Of a DNA stretch of 64,000 bases, positions 1 through 10,790 are shown in pieces. The DNA lies in NCBI GenBank assembly GCA_022376925.1, contig JAIOJX010000004.1, forward strand, positions 125,575,123 to 125,639,122. Reading direction: 5' to 3'. Every line of letters starts with the position of its first letter. The first letter of the stretch is position 1. Source of the stretch: Tragulus kanchil (lineage: Eukaryota > Chordata > Mammalia > Artiodactyla > Tragulidae). Under the pieces are notes generated by a model. The model ran no database searches and had not been told where the DNA came from. It saw only the letters and a list, made by a program, of their open reading frames with translations. Position numbers and translations under genes: made by a program.

Positions 1-666
1 CTTTTTGACATTCATTTTAATTCAGAATTGTCATTTGGTCATATGAGGATCCTTGAAAGTTTGAAAATGCATGCAAATGTGTACGTTCTGAACATTTTCT
101 CAGATTTCTCTTTATTCTGATTTGTGCTTTTGTTTTAATTTTATAGTTATTGTAACCATGATAACTACCATTTTCTGTATTTGTTAGATGTGTGAAATAC
201 TGACAAATGTCAGAATCATGGTTTATTTGTTAATTTCTGAAAGTAGAGTAGACCTTAGCACCAAGTGAGTCATTTTCAAGATGTGCATTTTTTAAATGAA
301 TGGCTCTTACAGATATATCACAACAGCTTGCACTGCTATTGTCCCAGTCAAAAGCAGTATTTTTTTTTCATATTTTTAAAAACTAAAAACCTTGAAAGCA
401 ATTTATTTCTTGCTATAATTTTTTAGCTGATGGTTTGGAATTCCTTTTCTAGGTAACTTTTCTGGAACTGCTCAGTGAAATGAGAAACTATCATAATTTT
501 GAATAGCTTAATTATGCTTTTCAAAAATTGGGAGGGAAAAGTAGATATGTTATTAAAGTGCCAGTGGGTGAGTATGTTGGGCACAACATACATAGAAACT
601 AAAGTATGATTTATGGTTTAATTCCATGAGCAGAAAGGATATATTGAAGGATCTGTTTCATTGAAA
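1..666. other. AT-rich single-copy DNA, no gene seen
   Basis: This is AT-rich sequence with no long open frame, no recognisable SINE or LINE, and no RNA gene that I can see. It lies downstream of PTGER4. In human the next gene beyond the PTGER4 3' end is TTC33, convergently oriented, but I see no TTC33 coding sequence here. Confidence 0.5.
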
Positions 667-2914
667 GGCCACCATTACATCCACCAATGAGTACTGTCAT
701 TGTGAATGTTAATTATTATTCTGGTTCAGTTGGATGGAACTGCTGGGTACTGCTACTTCTGAAACTCAGGAAATTAGTATTGATTTAGAATTCGTTTTAT
801 CCTTTTTAGAGAGGAAGTAAGTTACTTTTTTTAAAGGAATCTTATCTTGTCCTCTGGGAGCATGTACATATAACAGTGTGAGGTGACTTAGAAACATTTC
901 TTTTAGTGGAATGCTTATCTCTTTTTCCCAGAGTTGTAGAAGCCAGCGTTTGCCTTGAAAAGTATTATATTTTTTTCCCCCAAATTGTATCAGATAATTA
1001 GCTCTGGTTAGAAAAGTTAGTCTTAGAAAGATCCAAAAAACAAATAATGTTTTATTTTGTTTACTAACGCATATTCTTCCAGGGCAGGTTGTTGGGTGTC
1101 TAGAGAAGTGTGCACTTTCTATTTCATATATTGTTTTGAGCAGTAAATGTTTATTGTATGATTTGTGAATAAATAGGCTTTCTCTCCTTTTAAAGGTTTG
1201 CCTGTTACTTTGTGGTGTTAGCTTTTGAAAAATTAGACTGATTAATTTATTTCTTATGTGAAAATAAAATACATAAGGCACCTTGGATGGTGTCTTATGT
1301 ATGAAGTACTCAGTAAATGCTAGCTATTTCTGTGAAGAACTTGAATTGGTTTTATTTAACCTCACTTTGTTCCAATTCTAAGTAAGGAGGAAAGCTTCTT
1401 TGTAATTGTTTTCCTTACTTGGAAGTGAGAAGTCAGTACTTCTGATACTATAGGACAGATGGCTTTCACTTCGGGACTATTCTTGATAAAAGGTTTATAC
1501 CTCAACCTAAAAGAAGCAAGATCCAGGATGAGAGTGCATGTAGCTACTAGATTCTGTTTATGAACCTAGTGTTGCCTGTGTACTGACATCAGTAGGCCAG
1601 GTTAGTCTCCTTCTTATGGAGATAAGGCATTCAATGACTTAGATGCAAGATGTAGGAGAGAACAAAATAGTGAATTATGGAGGAGGAAGGATCTCCTTTC
1701 TTTAGGCCCTAGCGATGTGTAGTTGACACTTAGGAAGGGACAAATGCATGCATTATTTTATAAGGATGTGAATACTGATAGATCTGGGGCCACCATTACA
1801 TCCACCAATGAGTACTGTCATTGTGAATGTTAATTATTATTCTGGTTCAGTTGGATGGAACTGCTGGGTACTGCTACTTCTGAAACTCAGGAAATTAGTA
1901 TTGATTTAGAATTCGTTTTATCCTTTTTAGAGAGGAAGTAAGTTACTTTTTTTAAAGGAATCTTATCTTGTCCTCTGGGAGCATGTACATATAACAGTGT
2001 GAGGTGACTTAGAAACATTTCTTTTAGTGGAATGCTTATCTCTTTTTCCCAGAGTTGTAGAAGCCAGCGTTTGCCTTGAAAAGTATTATATTTTTTTCCC
2101 CCAAATTGTATCAGATAATTAGCTCTGGTTAGAAAAGTTAGTCTTAGAAAGATCCAAAAAACAAATAATGTTTTATTTTGTTTACTAACGCATATTCTTC
2201 CAGGGCAGGTTGTTGGGTGTCTAGAGAAGTGTGCACTTTCTATTTCATATATTGTTTTGAGCAGTAAATGTTTATTGTATGATTTGTGAATAAATAGGCT
2301 TTCTCTCCTTTTAAAGGTTTGCCTGTTACTTTGTGGTGTTAGCTTTTGAAAAATTAGACTGATTAATTTATTTCTTATGTGAAAATAAAATACATAAGGC
2401 ACCTTGGATGGTGTCTTATGTATGAAGTACTCAGTAAATGCTAGCTATTTCTGTGAAGAACTTGAATTGGTTTTATTTAACCTCACTTTGTTCCAATTCT
2501 AAGTAAGGAGGAAAGCTTCTTTGTAATTGTTTTCCTTACTTGGAAGTGAGAAGTCAGTACTTCTGATACTATAGGACAGATGGCTTTCACTTCGGGACTA
2601 TTCTTGATAAAAGGTTTATACCTCAACCTAAAAGAAGCAAGATCCAGGATGAGAGTGCATGTAGCTACTAGATTCTGTTTATGAACCTAGTGTTGCCTGT
2701 GTACTGACATCAGTAGGCCAGGTTAGTCTCCTTCTTATGGAGATAAGGCATTCAATGACTTAGATGCAAGATGTAGGAGAGAACAAAATAGTGAATTATG
2801 GAGGAGGAAGGGATCTCCTTTCTTTAGGCCCTAGCGATGTGTAGTTGACACTTCTGTGTAGGAAGGGACAAATGCATGCATTATTTTATAAGGATGTGAA
2901 TACTGATAGATCTG
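667..2914 (+). repeat. Duplication 1: direct tandem pair, ~1.12 kb
   Basis: The block at 667-1786 recurs at 1788-2914 with an offset of 1121 bases and almost no substitutions. Differences are small indels: copy one lacks a few bases present near 2852, and the GGAAGG run near 2810 gains a G. The block holds no transposon that would explain it. The same pattern occurs 20 times in the window, so I treat it as an unmerged assembly overlap. Confidence 0.93.
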
Positions 2915-4961
2915 TACTAAACATAACTGTAATAGCAAATTCTTTCAATCTGAGGAAAATAATTGATGTTCATGATAATGATATATTTAATATACCTTCT
3001 GAAACAACACTAAACACAAATACTATATTGAACATAATTTGTAGTATTCTTATTTGAAAGTTGTGTAGCATAGACATTCATTAGCCAGAAAACTACACAT
3101 CCAGACCATGCCTGATAATTTGAGAATCATGTATTATTCTCTAGACAACAGGTTCTTAGATTATATCTGTCTTAAATGTGCAAATGGATACTACATAAAA
3201 ACTGAAAACTCATGCCAAGGTATAGACCACAAAACCACTTTATTTTATTTTATTTATAATTCTTTTAAAAATTATTTTTTTTTGCAGTTTTTTAAATTGG
3301 AGGGTAATTGCTTTAAATATTATGATGGTTTCTGTCATACATCACCACGAATAGTCATACCTATGTTCCCTCCCTCTTGAACAAAGATCTACTTTAATTG
3401 GAGCCTATGTACAGGGTTTTATGGTACACTTCAGTATGAAATCAGCTTTTAAATTGATGTTATATGTCAATACTATAAAGAAGTCTTTAAATAAAAAAAA
3501 AAGCTTTGGCTCAGAAAGCTAGTGTTTTCATGATTATAACTGACCAATATTGCCTTTTCAGTTTGAAAATTGTGCTTCGTGTAATGATGTCAACAGCTCA
3601 TTTCCCTGCCTTTTTCAGCAGTAGGAAATTGTTGATTATTTCTTTAATTTCAGGCTTCATGAGTCAGAAGCCTTTCTAAATTGACTTTGGACTTTGATTT
3701 CATGATATACATATATCTTAAATGAGTTGTAAGTTGACACAAGCACCACAGTTCTATAATTATCTTCAAATCAATAGGTATATTGTGTTTTCCTAGAGAT
3801 TATTATGAAACTGAAAATAGGTTCATGTAGTGATTGAACCTAGTGTTTACTGACATCAGTAGGCCAGGTTAGTCTCCTTCTTATGGAGATAAGGCATTCA
3901 ATGACTTAGATGCAAGATGTAGGAGAGAACAAAATAGTGAATTATGGAGGAGGAAGGATCTCCTTTCTTTAGGCCCTAGCGATGTGTAGTTGACACTTCT
4001 GTGTAGGAAGGGACAAATGCATGCATTATTTTATAAGGATGTGAATACTGATAGATCTGTACTAAACATAACTGTAATAGCAAATTCTTTCAATCTGAGG
4101 AAAATAATTGATGTTCATGATAATGATATATTTAATATACCTTCTGAAACAACACTAAACACAAATACTATATTGAACATAATTTGTAGTATTCTTATTT
4201 GAAAGTTGTGTAGCATAGACATTCATTAGCCAGAAAACTACACATCCAGACCATGCCTGATAATTTGAGAATCATGTATTATTCTCTAGACAACAGGTTC
4301 TTAGATTATATCTGTCTTAAATGTGCAAATGGATACTACATAAAAACTGAAAACTCATGCCAAGGTATAGACCACAAAACCACTTTATTTTATTTTATTT
4401 ATAATTCTTTTAAAAATTATTTTTTTTTGCAGTTTTTTAAATTGGAGGGTAATTGCTTTAAATATTATGATGGTTTCTGTCATACATCACCACGAATAGT
4501 CATACCTATGTTCCCTCCCTCTTGAACAAAGATCTACTTTAATTGGAGCCTATGTACAGGGTTTTATGGTACACTTCAGTATGAAATCAGCTTTTAAATT
4601 GATGTTATATGTCAATACTATAAAGAAGTCTTTAAATAAAAAAAAAAGCTTTGGCTCAGAAAGCTAGTGTTTTCATGATTATAACTGACCAATATTGCCT
4701 TTTCAGTTTGAAAATTGTGCTTCGTGTAATGATGTCAACAGCTCATTTCCCTGCCTTTTTCAGCAGTAGGAAATTGTTGATTATTTCTTTAATTTCAGGC
4801 TTCATGAGTCAGAAGCCTTTCTAAATTGACTTTGGACTTTGATTTCATGATATACATATATCTTAAATGAGTTGTAAGTTGACACAAGCACCACAGTTCT
4901 ATAATTATCTTCAAATCAATAGGTATATTGTGTTTTTCCCTAGAGATTATTATGAAACTGA
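2702..4961 (+). repeat. Duplication 2: direct tandem pair, ~1.15 kb
   Basis: The block at 2702-3814 recurs at 3848-4961 (offset 1145-1146). The bridge 3815-3847 is a garbled version of the sequence just before 2702. This pair overlaps duplication 1, so the stretch 2702-2914 is present a third time near 1581-1786. Confidence 0.93.
3238..3380 (-). mobile_element. L1 3'-end fragment (ruminant type); second copy 4383-4525
   Basis: A T-rich tract is followed by the segment that reads, in reverse complement, as the 3' end common to many ruminant L1 insertions (a GTATGGCAGAAACC-like motif followed by a CTCCAATT-like motif). It is old and diverged. The copy at 4383-4525 arises from duplication 2. 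Family assignment is from memory of bovine L1 3' ends. Confidence 0.55.
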
Positions 4962-6826
4962 TGGTGTTTTGTAATTGATGACCTTTTAGGATTGAGAAAG
5001 TAATTTTTTAAAACTAATAATAAAATACAGAAATTTGTAAATGATTTGCTTATTACCAAAGTAAAATGAAATATGTCACTTTAGCCACATTCAATTAAAT
5101 ATGCCAAGTTAAAGGAAGAGGCGATGGCCCTATAGCCAGTATATCATGAATTGTGCCTTAATGTGTGTTGTGTGTGAACATCCCTTGCTGTGTGTGTCAA
5201 GGTGGAAGAAGTGTGAGAAATGGTGGTCTGTATTTAGTTGGAAAGACAGAAGGTTGGGGAAGGGGATGGCTTTTTTTTCACAGTGCTGCTTTGGACATCT
5301 ATTAACCAAGGAATGCCAGTCTCTCTCTTCCTCCCTCCCTGCCTTTTCCCCAGTAAAGGGAGTTTCGGATAGAGAACTGGACATACAAGCTTCTTTCTGT
5401 CTTGTCTTTTTGAATGTGTCCTGTCTTCCCAGACAGCCTGGGTCATGGTCTCTGGCCAGAAATGCATGTTTTGCATTGAAGACTGTCCCTGTGAGAGGAG
5501 ACCTCTGGTTGTTCAGGACAGCCCCTGCCTTGGTGAGCAGGTAGCTATTAGGTGGCGTTGTTGGCACAAACCTAAATCATGTCCTCTAACGTAGACTTTT
5601 AAAGGTTTGTAACAAGTCTGGCATTAAGTCTCTGCGTTTTTCTCTTGTAAGTTGCTCAGAAGTCAGGAATGGAAAAAGGGTGTTCCTTTATGACTCCCTC
5701 ATAACAAAGATTAGCACAAAGCCCATTATAGTCTCTCAGTTGATATGGACTTTAAGATTTTTCCAGAAAGCTAGTGTTTTCATGATTATAACTGACCAAT
5801 ATTGCCTTTTCAGTTTGAAAATTGTGCTTCGTGTAATGATGTCAACAGCTCATTTCCCTGCCTTTTTCAGCAGTAGGAAATTGTTGATTATTTCTTTAAT
5901 TTCAGGCTTCATGAGTCAGAAGCCTTTCTAAATTGACTTTGGACTTTGATTTCATGATATACATATATCTTAAATGAGTTGTAAGTTGACACAAGCACCA
6001 CAGTTCTATAATTATCTTCAAATCAATAGGTATATTGTGTTTTTCCCTAGAGATTATTATGAAACTGATGGTGTTTTGTAATTGATGACCTTTTAGGATT
6101 GAGAAAGTAATTTTTTAAAACTAATAATAAAATACAGAAATTTGTAAATGATTTGCTTATTACCAAAGTAAAATGAAATATGTCACTTTAGCCACATTCA
6201 ATTAAATATGCCAAGTTAAAGGAAGAGGCGATGGCCCTATAGCCAGTATATCATGAATTGTGCCTTAATGTGTGTTGTGTGTGAACATCCCTTGCTGTGT
6301 GTGTCAAGGTGGAAGAAGTGTGAGAAATGGTGGTCTGTATTTAGTTGGAAAGACAGAAGGTTGGGGAAGGGGATGGCTTTTTTTTCACAGTGCTGCTTTG
6401 GACATCTATTAACCAAGGAATGCCAGTCTCTCGCTTCCTCCCTCCCTGCCTTTTCCCCAGTAAAGGGAGTTTCGGATAGAGAACTGGACATACAAGCTTC
6501 TTTCTGTCTTGTCTTTTTGAATGTGTCCTGTCTTCCCAGACAGCCTGGGTCATGGTCTCTGGCCAGAAATGCATGTTTTGCATTGAAGACTGTCCCTGTG
6601 AGAGGAGACCTCTGGTTGTTCAGGACAGCCCCTGCCTTGGTGAGCAGGTAGCTATTAGGTGGCGTTGTTGGCACAAACCTAAATCATGTCCTCTAACGTA
6701 GACTTTTAAAGGTTTGTAACAAGTCTGGCATTAAGTCTCTGCGTTTTTCTCTTGTAAGTTGCTCAGAAGTCAGGAATGGAAAAAGGGTGTTCCTTTATGA
6801 CTCCCTCATAACAAAGATTAGCACAG
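4657..6826 (+). repeat. Duplication 3: direct tandem pair, ~1.11 kb
   Basis: The block at 4657-5718 recurs at 5764-6826 (offset 1107-1108) with one visible substitution (CTCTCTC to CTCTCGC near 6432). The 45-bp bridge 5719-5763 matches neither side cleanly. The first 300 bases of this block also occur at 3511-3814, so three copies chain together. Confidence 0.93.
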
Positions 6827-7732
6827 ATTATATTTCAGTATAACAAAAACCAAATACATTTCTAATTTTAGATTTTTTAAGTCATGGACATTCTCTTGAA
6901 AATGGGCAATGTTTAATTATAAGGCAATATGCAAACATTTGTTCAGGTTATTTACAAGGTCTGCTGACTAGTATTGTGCTAGACCACAAGATTGATTCTC
7001 AGTTTAATTTGAAGGAGAGGATATGAAGCAGTATCTCTGCCTGTCCTGTCAATTTTTTTAAATGGAATTTACATATAATATTCACTCATGGTAAGTTTAC
7101 AGTTTCAAGAGTTTTGATACCATTTATCATCAAGATGGAGAGTATTTCCATCACTCAGAAAATTCTCTAAAGTTCATCTGTGGTCAGTTTCCTTCCATCC
7201 CAACAGGCACTCCTCAACTACTAATTTGCTTTCTGTGACTGCACATTGATTTCACTTTTCTAGACTATAATATAAACTCTTTCTGACCTTTTTCACTTAA
7301 CATAGTACTTTTGAAATCTATCCATGTTGAGATTCACCCACGCTATTGTGTATATCAGTAATCTGTTCCTTTTCGTTGCTGAGCACTACTCTATTGTATG
7401 GATATATCACAATTTGCTCTTATCTGTTGATGGACATCGAGGTTATAGATGGGCATCTTAAGTTTTGATCTGCTACGAATAAAATTGCTCTGTGTAAATG
7501 TCACAAGTCTGTGTGTGGATATATGTTTACCTGGAGGTTGAATTGCTGAGTTTTATGATAAGTATATGCGTTGCTTTAGAGGAAACTGAATCTTCCAGTC
7601 TATTTGTGCTGTTTTGCATTCTGACCAGCAGCAATGTGTTAAGTTTCTGTTTAGCCATATCTTTGTCAGTGCTTGGTATCGCTATTGGTTTTCACTTCAG
7701 TGGGTGTGTGATGGTATCTCATTGTGGTTTTT

Positions 7733-8068
7733 TTTTTTTCCCCCCCAAAGATTTATTTATTTATTTATTTTTGGGCGGGGGTCGGGTTGGGGAGGGAGGG
7801 GAGCAGGTGGGCCACTTCTATTGGTCTTTCATTTCTCTGTGTTCTTCCGTCTTTGTTCTTTGGCTCCTGTGGGCCTCCCATCGCGGTGGCGTCTGTCGCT
7901 GCAGAGCGCTGGCTCAGGGCGCATGCGCTCCAGAGTTGCGGCTCGGTAATTGGACACATCAGTCCAGCCGCTCCGCGGCACGTGGGATCTTCCCAGGCCA
8001 GGGATGGAACCTGCGCCCCTTGCACTGCAAGGCAGTGTCCTTACCCACTGGACCACCAGGGGAAGCCC
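7733..8068 (-). mobile_element. CHR-like SINE, long form, with perfect target-site duplication
   Basis: The tRNA-like head is on the right (minus-strand start GGGCTTCCCCTGGTGGTCC) and the A-rich TAAATAAATA tail is on the left. The tail-proximal part carries a G-rich run on the plus strand. A 14-bp target-site duplication (7719-7732 and 8069-8082) brackets it inside the L1. Open frames over it on both strands are SINE translations, not genes. Confidence 0.88.
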
Positions 8069-8297
8069 CTCATTGTGGTTTTAATATGCATTTTCTTGGA
8101 GATGTTGAACATCTTTTATAAGCTTATTTGGCATTTGTATATCTTCTTTTGGGAAATACCTTTTTAAATATTGGGTTATCTTATTTTTGAGTTATAAAAA
8201 ATTTTTCTATACTCTGGATACAATCTTGAGATATATGTATTCTGAATACGTTGTCCTCATCTGTGGCCCCATTTATAGCTCTGTTGAGTCTTAATTG

Positions 8298-8498
8298 TAA
8301 CCTGCAGGCTCTTTGTTACAGTGTGTGGGGGCTCTCTAATTGTGGCGTGGGCTCCAGAGAGTGTGGACTCAGTTGCTGTGGTGTGCAGACTTTGTTGCCC
8401 CGCCATTGGCGGGATCTTACTTCCTGAACAGGGATCAAACCTGCATCCCCTACATTGGAAGGTGAATTCTCAGTCACTGGATCACCAAGGAAGTCCCT
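8298..8498 (-). mobile_element. CHR-2 type tRNA-derived SINE
   Basis: It ends on the right with the reverse complement of the GGGACTTCCTTGGTGATCC head and has the ATCCCTGTTC-like B box. This is the standard cetartiodactyl CHR type, distinct from the longer G-rich variant at 7733-8068. It is inserted in the same old L1. Confidence 0.7.
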
Positions 8499-8906
8499 GC
8501 TTTTTTGTTCTCTCAGAGATACCTTTTGAAGAATAGACTTTTCTAATTTTGTTGAAGTCCAATGCATTTCTTTAATGGTTGTATTTTTTGTGTGCTGAAA
8601 AATCTGGGCTTATAAGAAAAAGATTTTGTCTTTTCTCCTAGAAGTTTTACAGTTTTAGCTTTTATACTTAAGTCGGATTCATTTCAGGTTAATTTTTATG
8701 TAAGTTATGAGGTAAAAGCTAGAGTCTTCTTTTGATTTTCAATTATTCAACTACTATTCATTAAAAAAAGAAACCTACACTTTCCCGTGGAAATACTTCG
8801 CCGTATATGTGAGAGTCTGAATTCTGTATTCTGTCACACTGATCTATATGTCTATTCCTGTTTCTTCCTTTAGCCATGTTGGGTGGTTTGTGCTATCTTC
8901 ATCCCC

Positions 8907-9424
8907 CACCCACCCCCAAAGTTGAAGTCACTCCGTCGTGTCCAGTTCTTTGCAACCCATGGACCAGCCATGGAATTCTCCAGTACTGGAGTGAATAGCC
9001 TTTTCCTTCTCCAGGGCATCTTCCCAACCCAGGGATCAAACCCAGGTCTCCCACATTGCAGGTAGATTCTTTACCACCTGAGCCACAAGGGAAGCCCAGG
9101 AATACTGGAGTGGGTAGCCTTTCCCTTCTCCAGGGGATCTTCCAAACCAGGGATTGAACCCAGGTCTCCTATATTGCAGGCAGCTTTTTTTTCTTTTTTT
9201 TTTAATCACCTGAGCCACAAGGGAAGCCCAAGAATAGTAGAATGGATAGCCTATCCCTTCTCCAGGGTATCTGCCTGACCTAGGAATTGAATGGGGTCTC
9301 CTGCATTGCAAATGGATTCTTTACCAGCTGAGCTACAAGGGAATCCCCCAACCAGGAATAGAACCTGGGCTCTCAGCAGTGAAAAAGCACAGGGTCCTAA
9401 CCACTGGACTGCCAGGAAATTCCT
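8907..9424 (-). mobile_element. Bov-tA with three tandem tRNA/BovA units plus a CHR fragment
   Basis: From 8907 the sequence is a minus-strand Bov-tA (BovA tail followed by a tRNA-like head ending near 9097). The unit CAGGAATACTGGAGTGGGTA...GGGAAGCCC then repeats at about 9098-9228 and 9229-9344, each ending in a tRNA-like head. A poly-T/TTCTTT expansion sits in the second unit near 9187-9205. At 9345-9424 a CHR-type head fragment follows directly. Confidence 0.75.
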
Positions 9425-9890
9425 GTTTTGAAAATCAGTGTGATTTTTTTTTTTTTTCCAACTTTGTCTTTTTTTTCCTCAAAGAATTGGTTCACTGTTC
9501 TGGTTTCTTCTATATACAGAATCATTTGTCTTCATCTTCATGTGGTTTGCTGGAATTTTGATTGGAATTGTATTGAGTCTGTAAATCAGTTTGGGAAGAA
9601 ATCCCATCTTAACAGCATCACGTCCTTGACTCCGTGATCGTGGCATAACTGTCATTGTTTTAAATCTTTAATTCCTTCATAGTGTTCTTTAGTTTTCTGT
9701 GAATAAGTCTTGTCTATATTTTTGTTGTTTATCCCTGAGTATTTAGTATTTTTGTAATGCTGTAAGAAGTGTGTTTAAAATTTCATTTTCTAGTTTCATA
9801 CTATTACATAAAAATACCAATTTTTGTATACTGACCTTGTAGCCTATAACCTTAGTAATTCATTTATCAGTTGCATTAGCTTTTTTGTAG

Positions 9891-10223
9891 TTTTTTTTTT
9901 TTTTAAGATTTATTTATTTATTTACTTTGGGCGGGGGTCGGGTTGGGGAGGGAGGGGAGTGGGCGGGCCACTTCTATTGGTCTTTCATTTCTCTATTTTC
10001 ATTCGTCTTCGTTCTTTGGCTCCTGTGGGCCTCCCACAGCGGTGGCGTCTGTCGTTGCAGAGTGCCAGCTCTGGGCGCATGCGCTCCAGAGCTCCGGCTC
10101 CGTGATTGGACACATCGGTCCAGCCGCTCTGTGGCATGTGGGATCTTCCCAGGCCAGGGATGGAACCTGTGCCCCTTGCACTGCAAGGCGGTGTCCTTAT
10201 CCACTGGACCACCAGGGGAAGCC
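9891..10223 (-). mobile_element. CHR-like SINE, long form
   Basis: It looks roughly 90% identical by eye to the element at 7733-8068, including the G-rich GGGCGGGGGTCGGGTTGGGG segment, with many differences at CpG sites. A short imperfect direct repeat (CTTTTGTAG near 9882-9890 and 10224-10232) fits a target-site duplication. Orientation is minus. Confidence 0.85.
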
Positions 10224-10443
10224 CTTTTGTAGATTCTTTAGGCTGTTCTACATATACTGTGAAGTTATTAATGAAGATAGTTTTCCTTTTTCCTTTTCAA
10301 ACTAAGTGTTTTTTATTTCTATTTCTCACCTTATTACGCTGGTTAGGACCTCCAGTACAATGTTAAATACAAGCTATGAGAATGAACATTTTTTGCCTTG
10401 TTTATAATCTTTTGGTCTTTCGCTGTTAAGTATGACATTGTCA

Positions 10444-10790
10444 CGAATTTAACTGTATCCCTTGAAATTCACATGGTGAAGCCCTAACTCCCAATGTGAC
10501 TATATTTAGAGGTAGGCCTTTAAGGAGGTAATTAAGGTTTAATGAGGTCATAAGGGTGGGCCTTAATCCAGTGTGACCAGTGTCCTCTTAAGAGACACCA
10601 GGGATGCATGTATACAGAGAAGCCCATTTGACAAGACAGCAAAAAGGCAGCCATTTCAAGCCAAGGAGAGAGGCCTTGGGAGAAACCAAAGCTGCCAGTG
10701 CCTTGATCTTTGACCTTCAACCTCCTGAACTTGACGTCAGCCAGTTTGTCGTATTTTGTTATGGCAGTCCTAGGAAACTAATACAGACAT
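10444..10790 (+). mobile_element. MLT1-type MaLR LTR fossil; second copy 11550-11896
   Basis: The sequence follows the MLT1 LTR consensus as I remember it: an early TTGAAATTCACATGGTGAAG-like stretch, a GAGGTCATAAGGGTGGG-like middle, and a TATTTTGTTATGGCAG-like 3' end. It is a non-coding ancient ERVL-MaLR remnant with no associated reading frames. The copy at 11550-11896 belongs to duplication 4. Confidence 0.7.

Larger units (their letters stand above)
7050..10440 (-). mobile_element. Old L1 (L1M-type) 3' half, interrupted by several SINEs
   Basis: Read on the minus strand this is a decayed L1: 3' UTR-like sequence around 7060-7730, then ORF2-like sequence in segments 8083-8297, 8500-8880, 9425-9880 and 10233-10440. 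No frame remains open. It is split by a CHR-like SINE (7733-8068), a CHR-2 type SINE (8298-8498), a Bov-tA array (8907-9344) with a CHR fragment (9345-9424), and a second CHR-like SINE (9891-10223). The L1 assignment rests on recognisable reverse-complement L1 text in the flanks. Confidence 0.7.

Noticed and set aside
766..2402. Identical 171-codon minus-strand frames at 766-1281 and 1887-2402 that might suggest a conserved duplicated gene
   Set aside because: The identity is due to duplication 1, not selection. The translation has no recognisable family and the region is AT-rich with no splice or promoter context.
5130..6674. Overlapping frames on both strands at 5130-5567 and 6237-6674
   Set aside because: They are the same sequence twice (duplication 3), with frames on opposite strands and low-complexity text. 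No domain is recognised.
1..6826. Coding exons of TTC33, the expected next gene downstream of PTGER4
   Set aside because: I found no translated sequence that I could recognise as TTC33. The distance to the window edge may be too short once duplications are collapsed.
7498..8167. Long overlapping frames across 7498-8167 and similar ones near 9824-10305, 14774-15230, 47080-47591 and 63400-63812
   Set aside because: All are translations of CHR-like SINEs and give the same recurring peptides on each strand.
9161..10223. tRNA genes suggested by A/B-box-like motifs
   Set aside because: The motifs belong to tRNA-derived SINE heads (Bov-tA, CHR), with diverged stems and SINE bodies attached.
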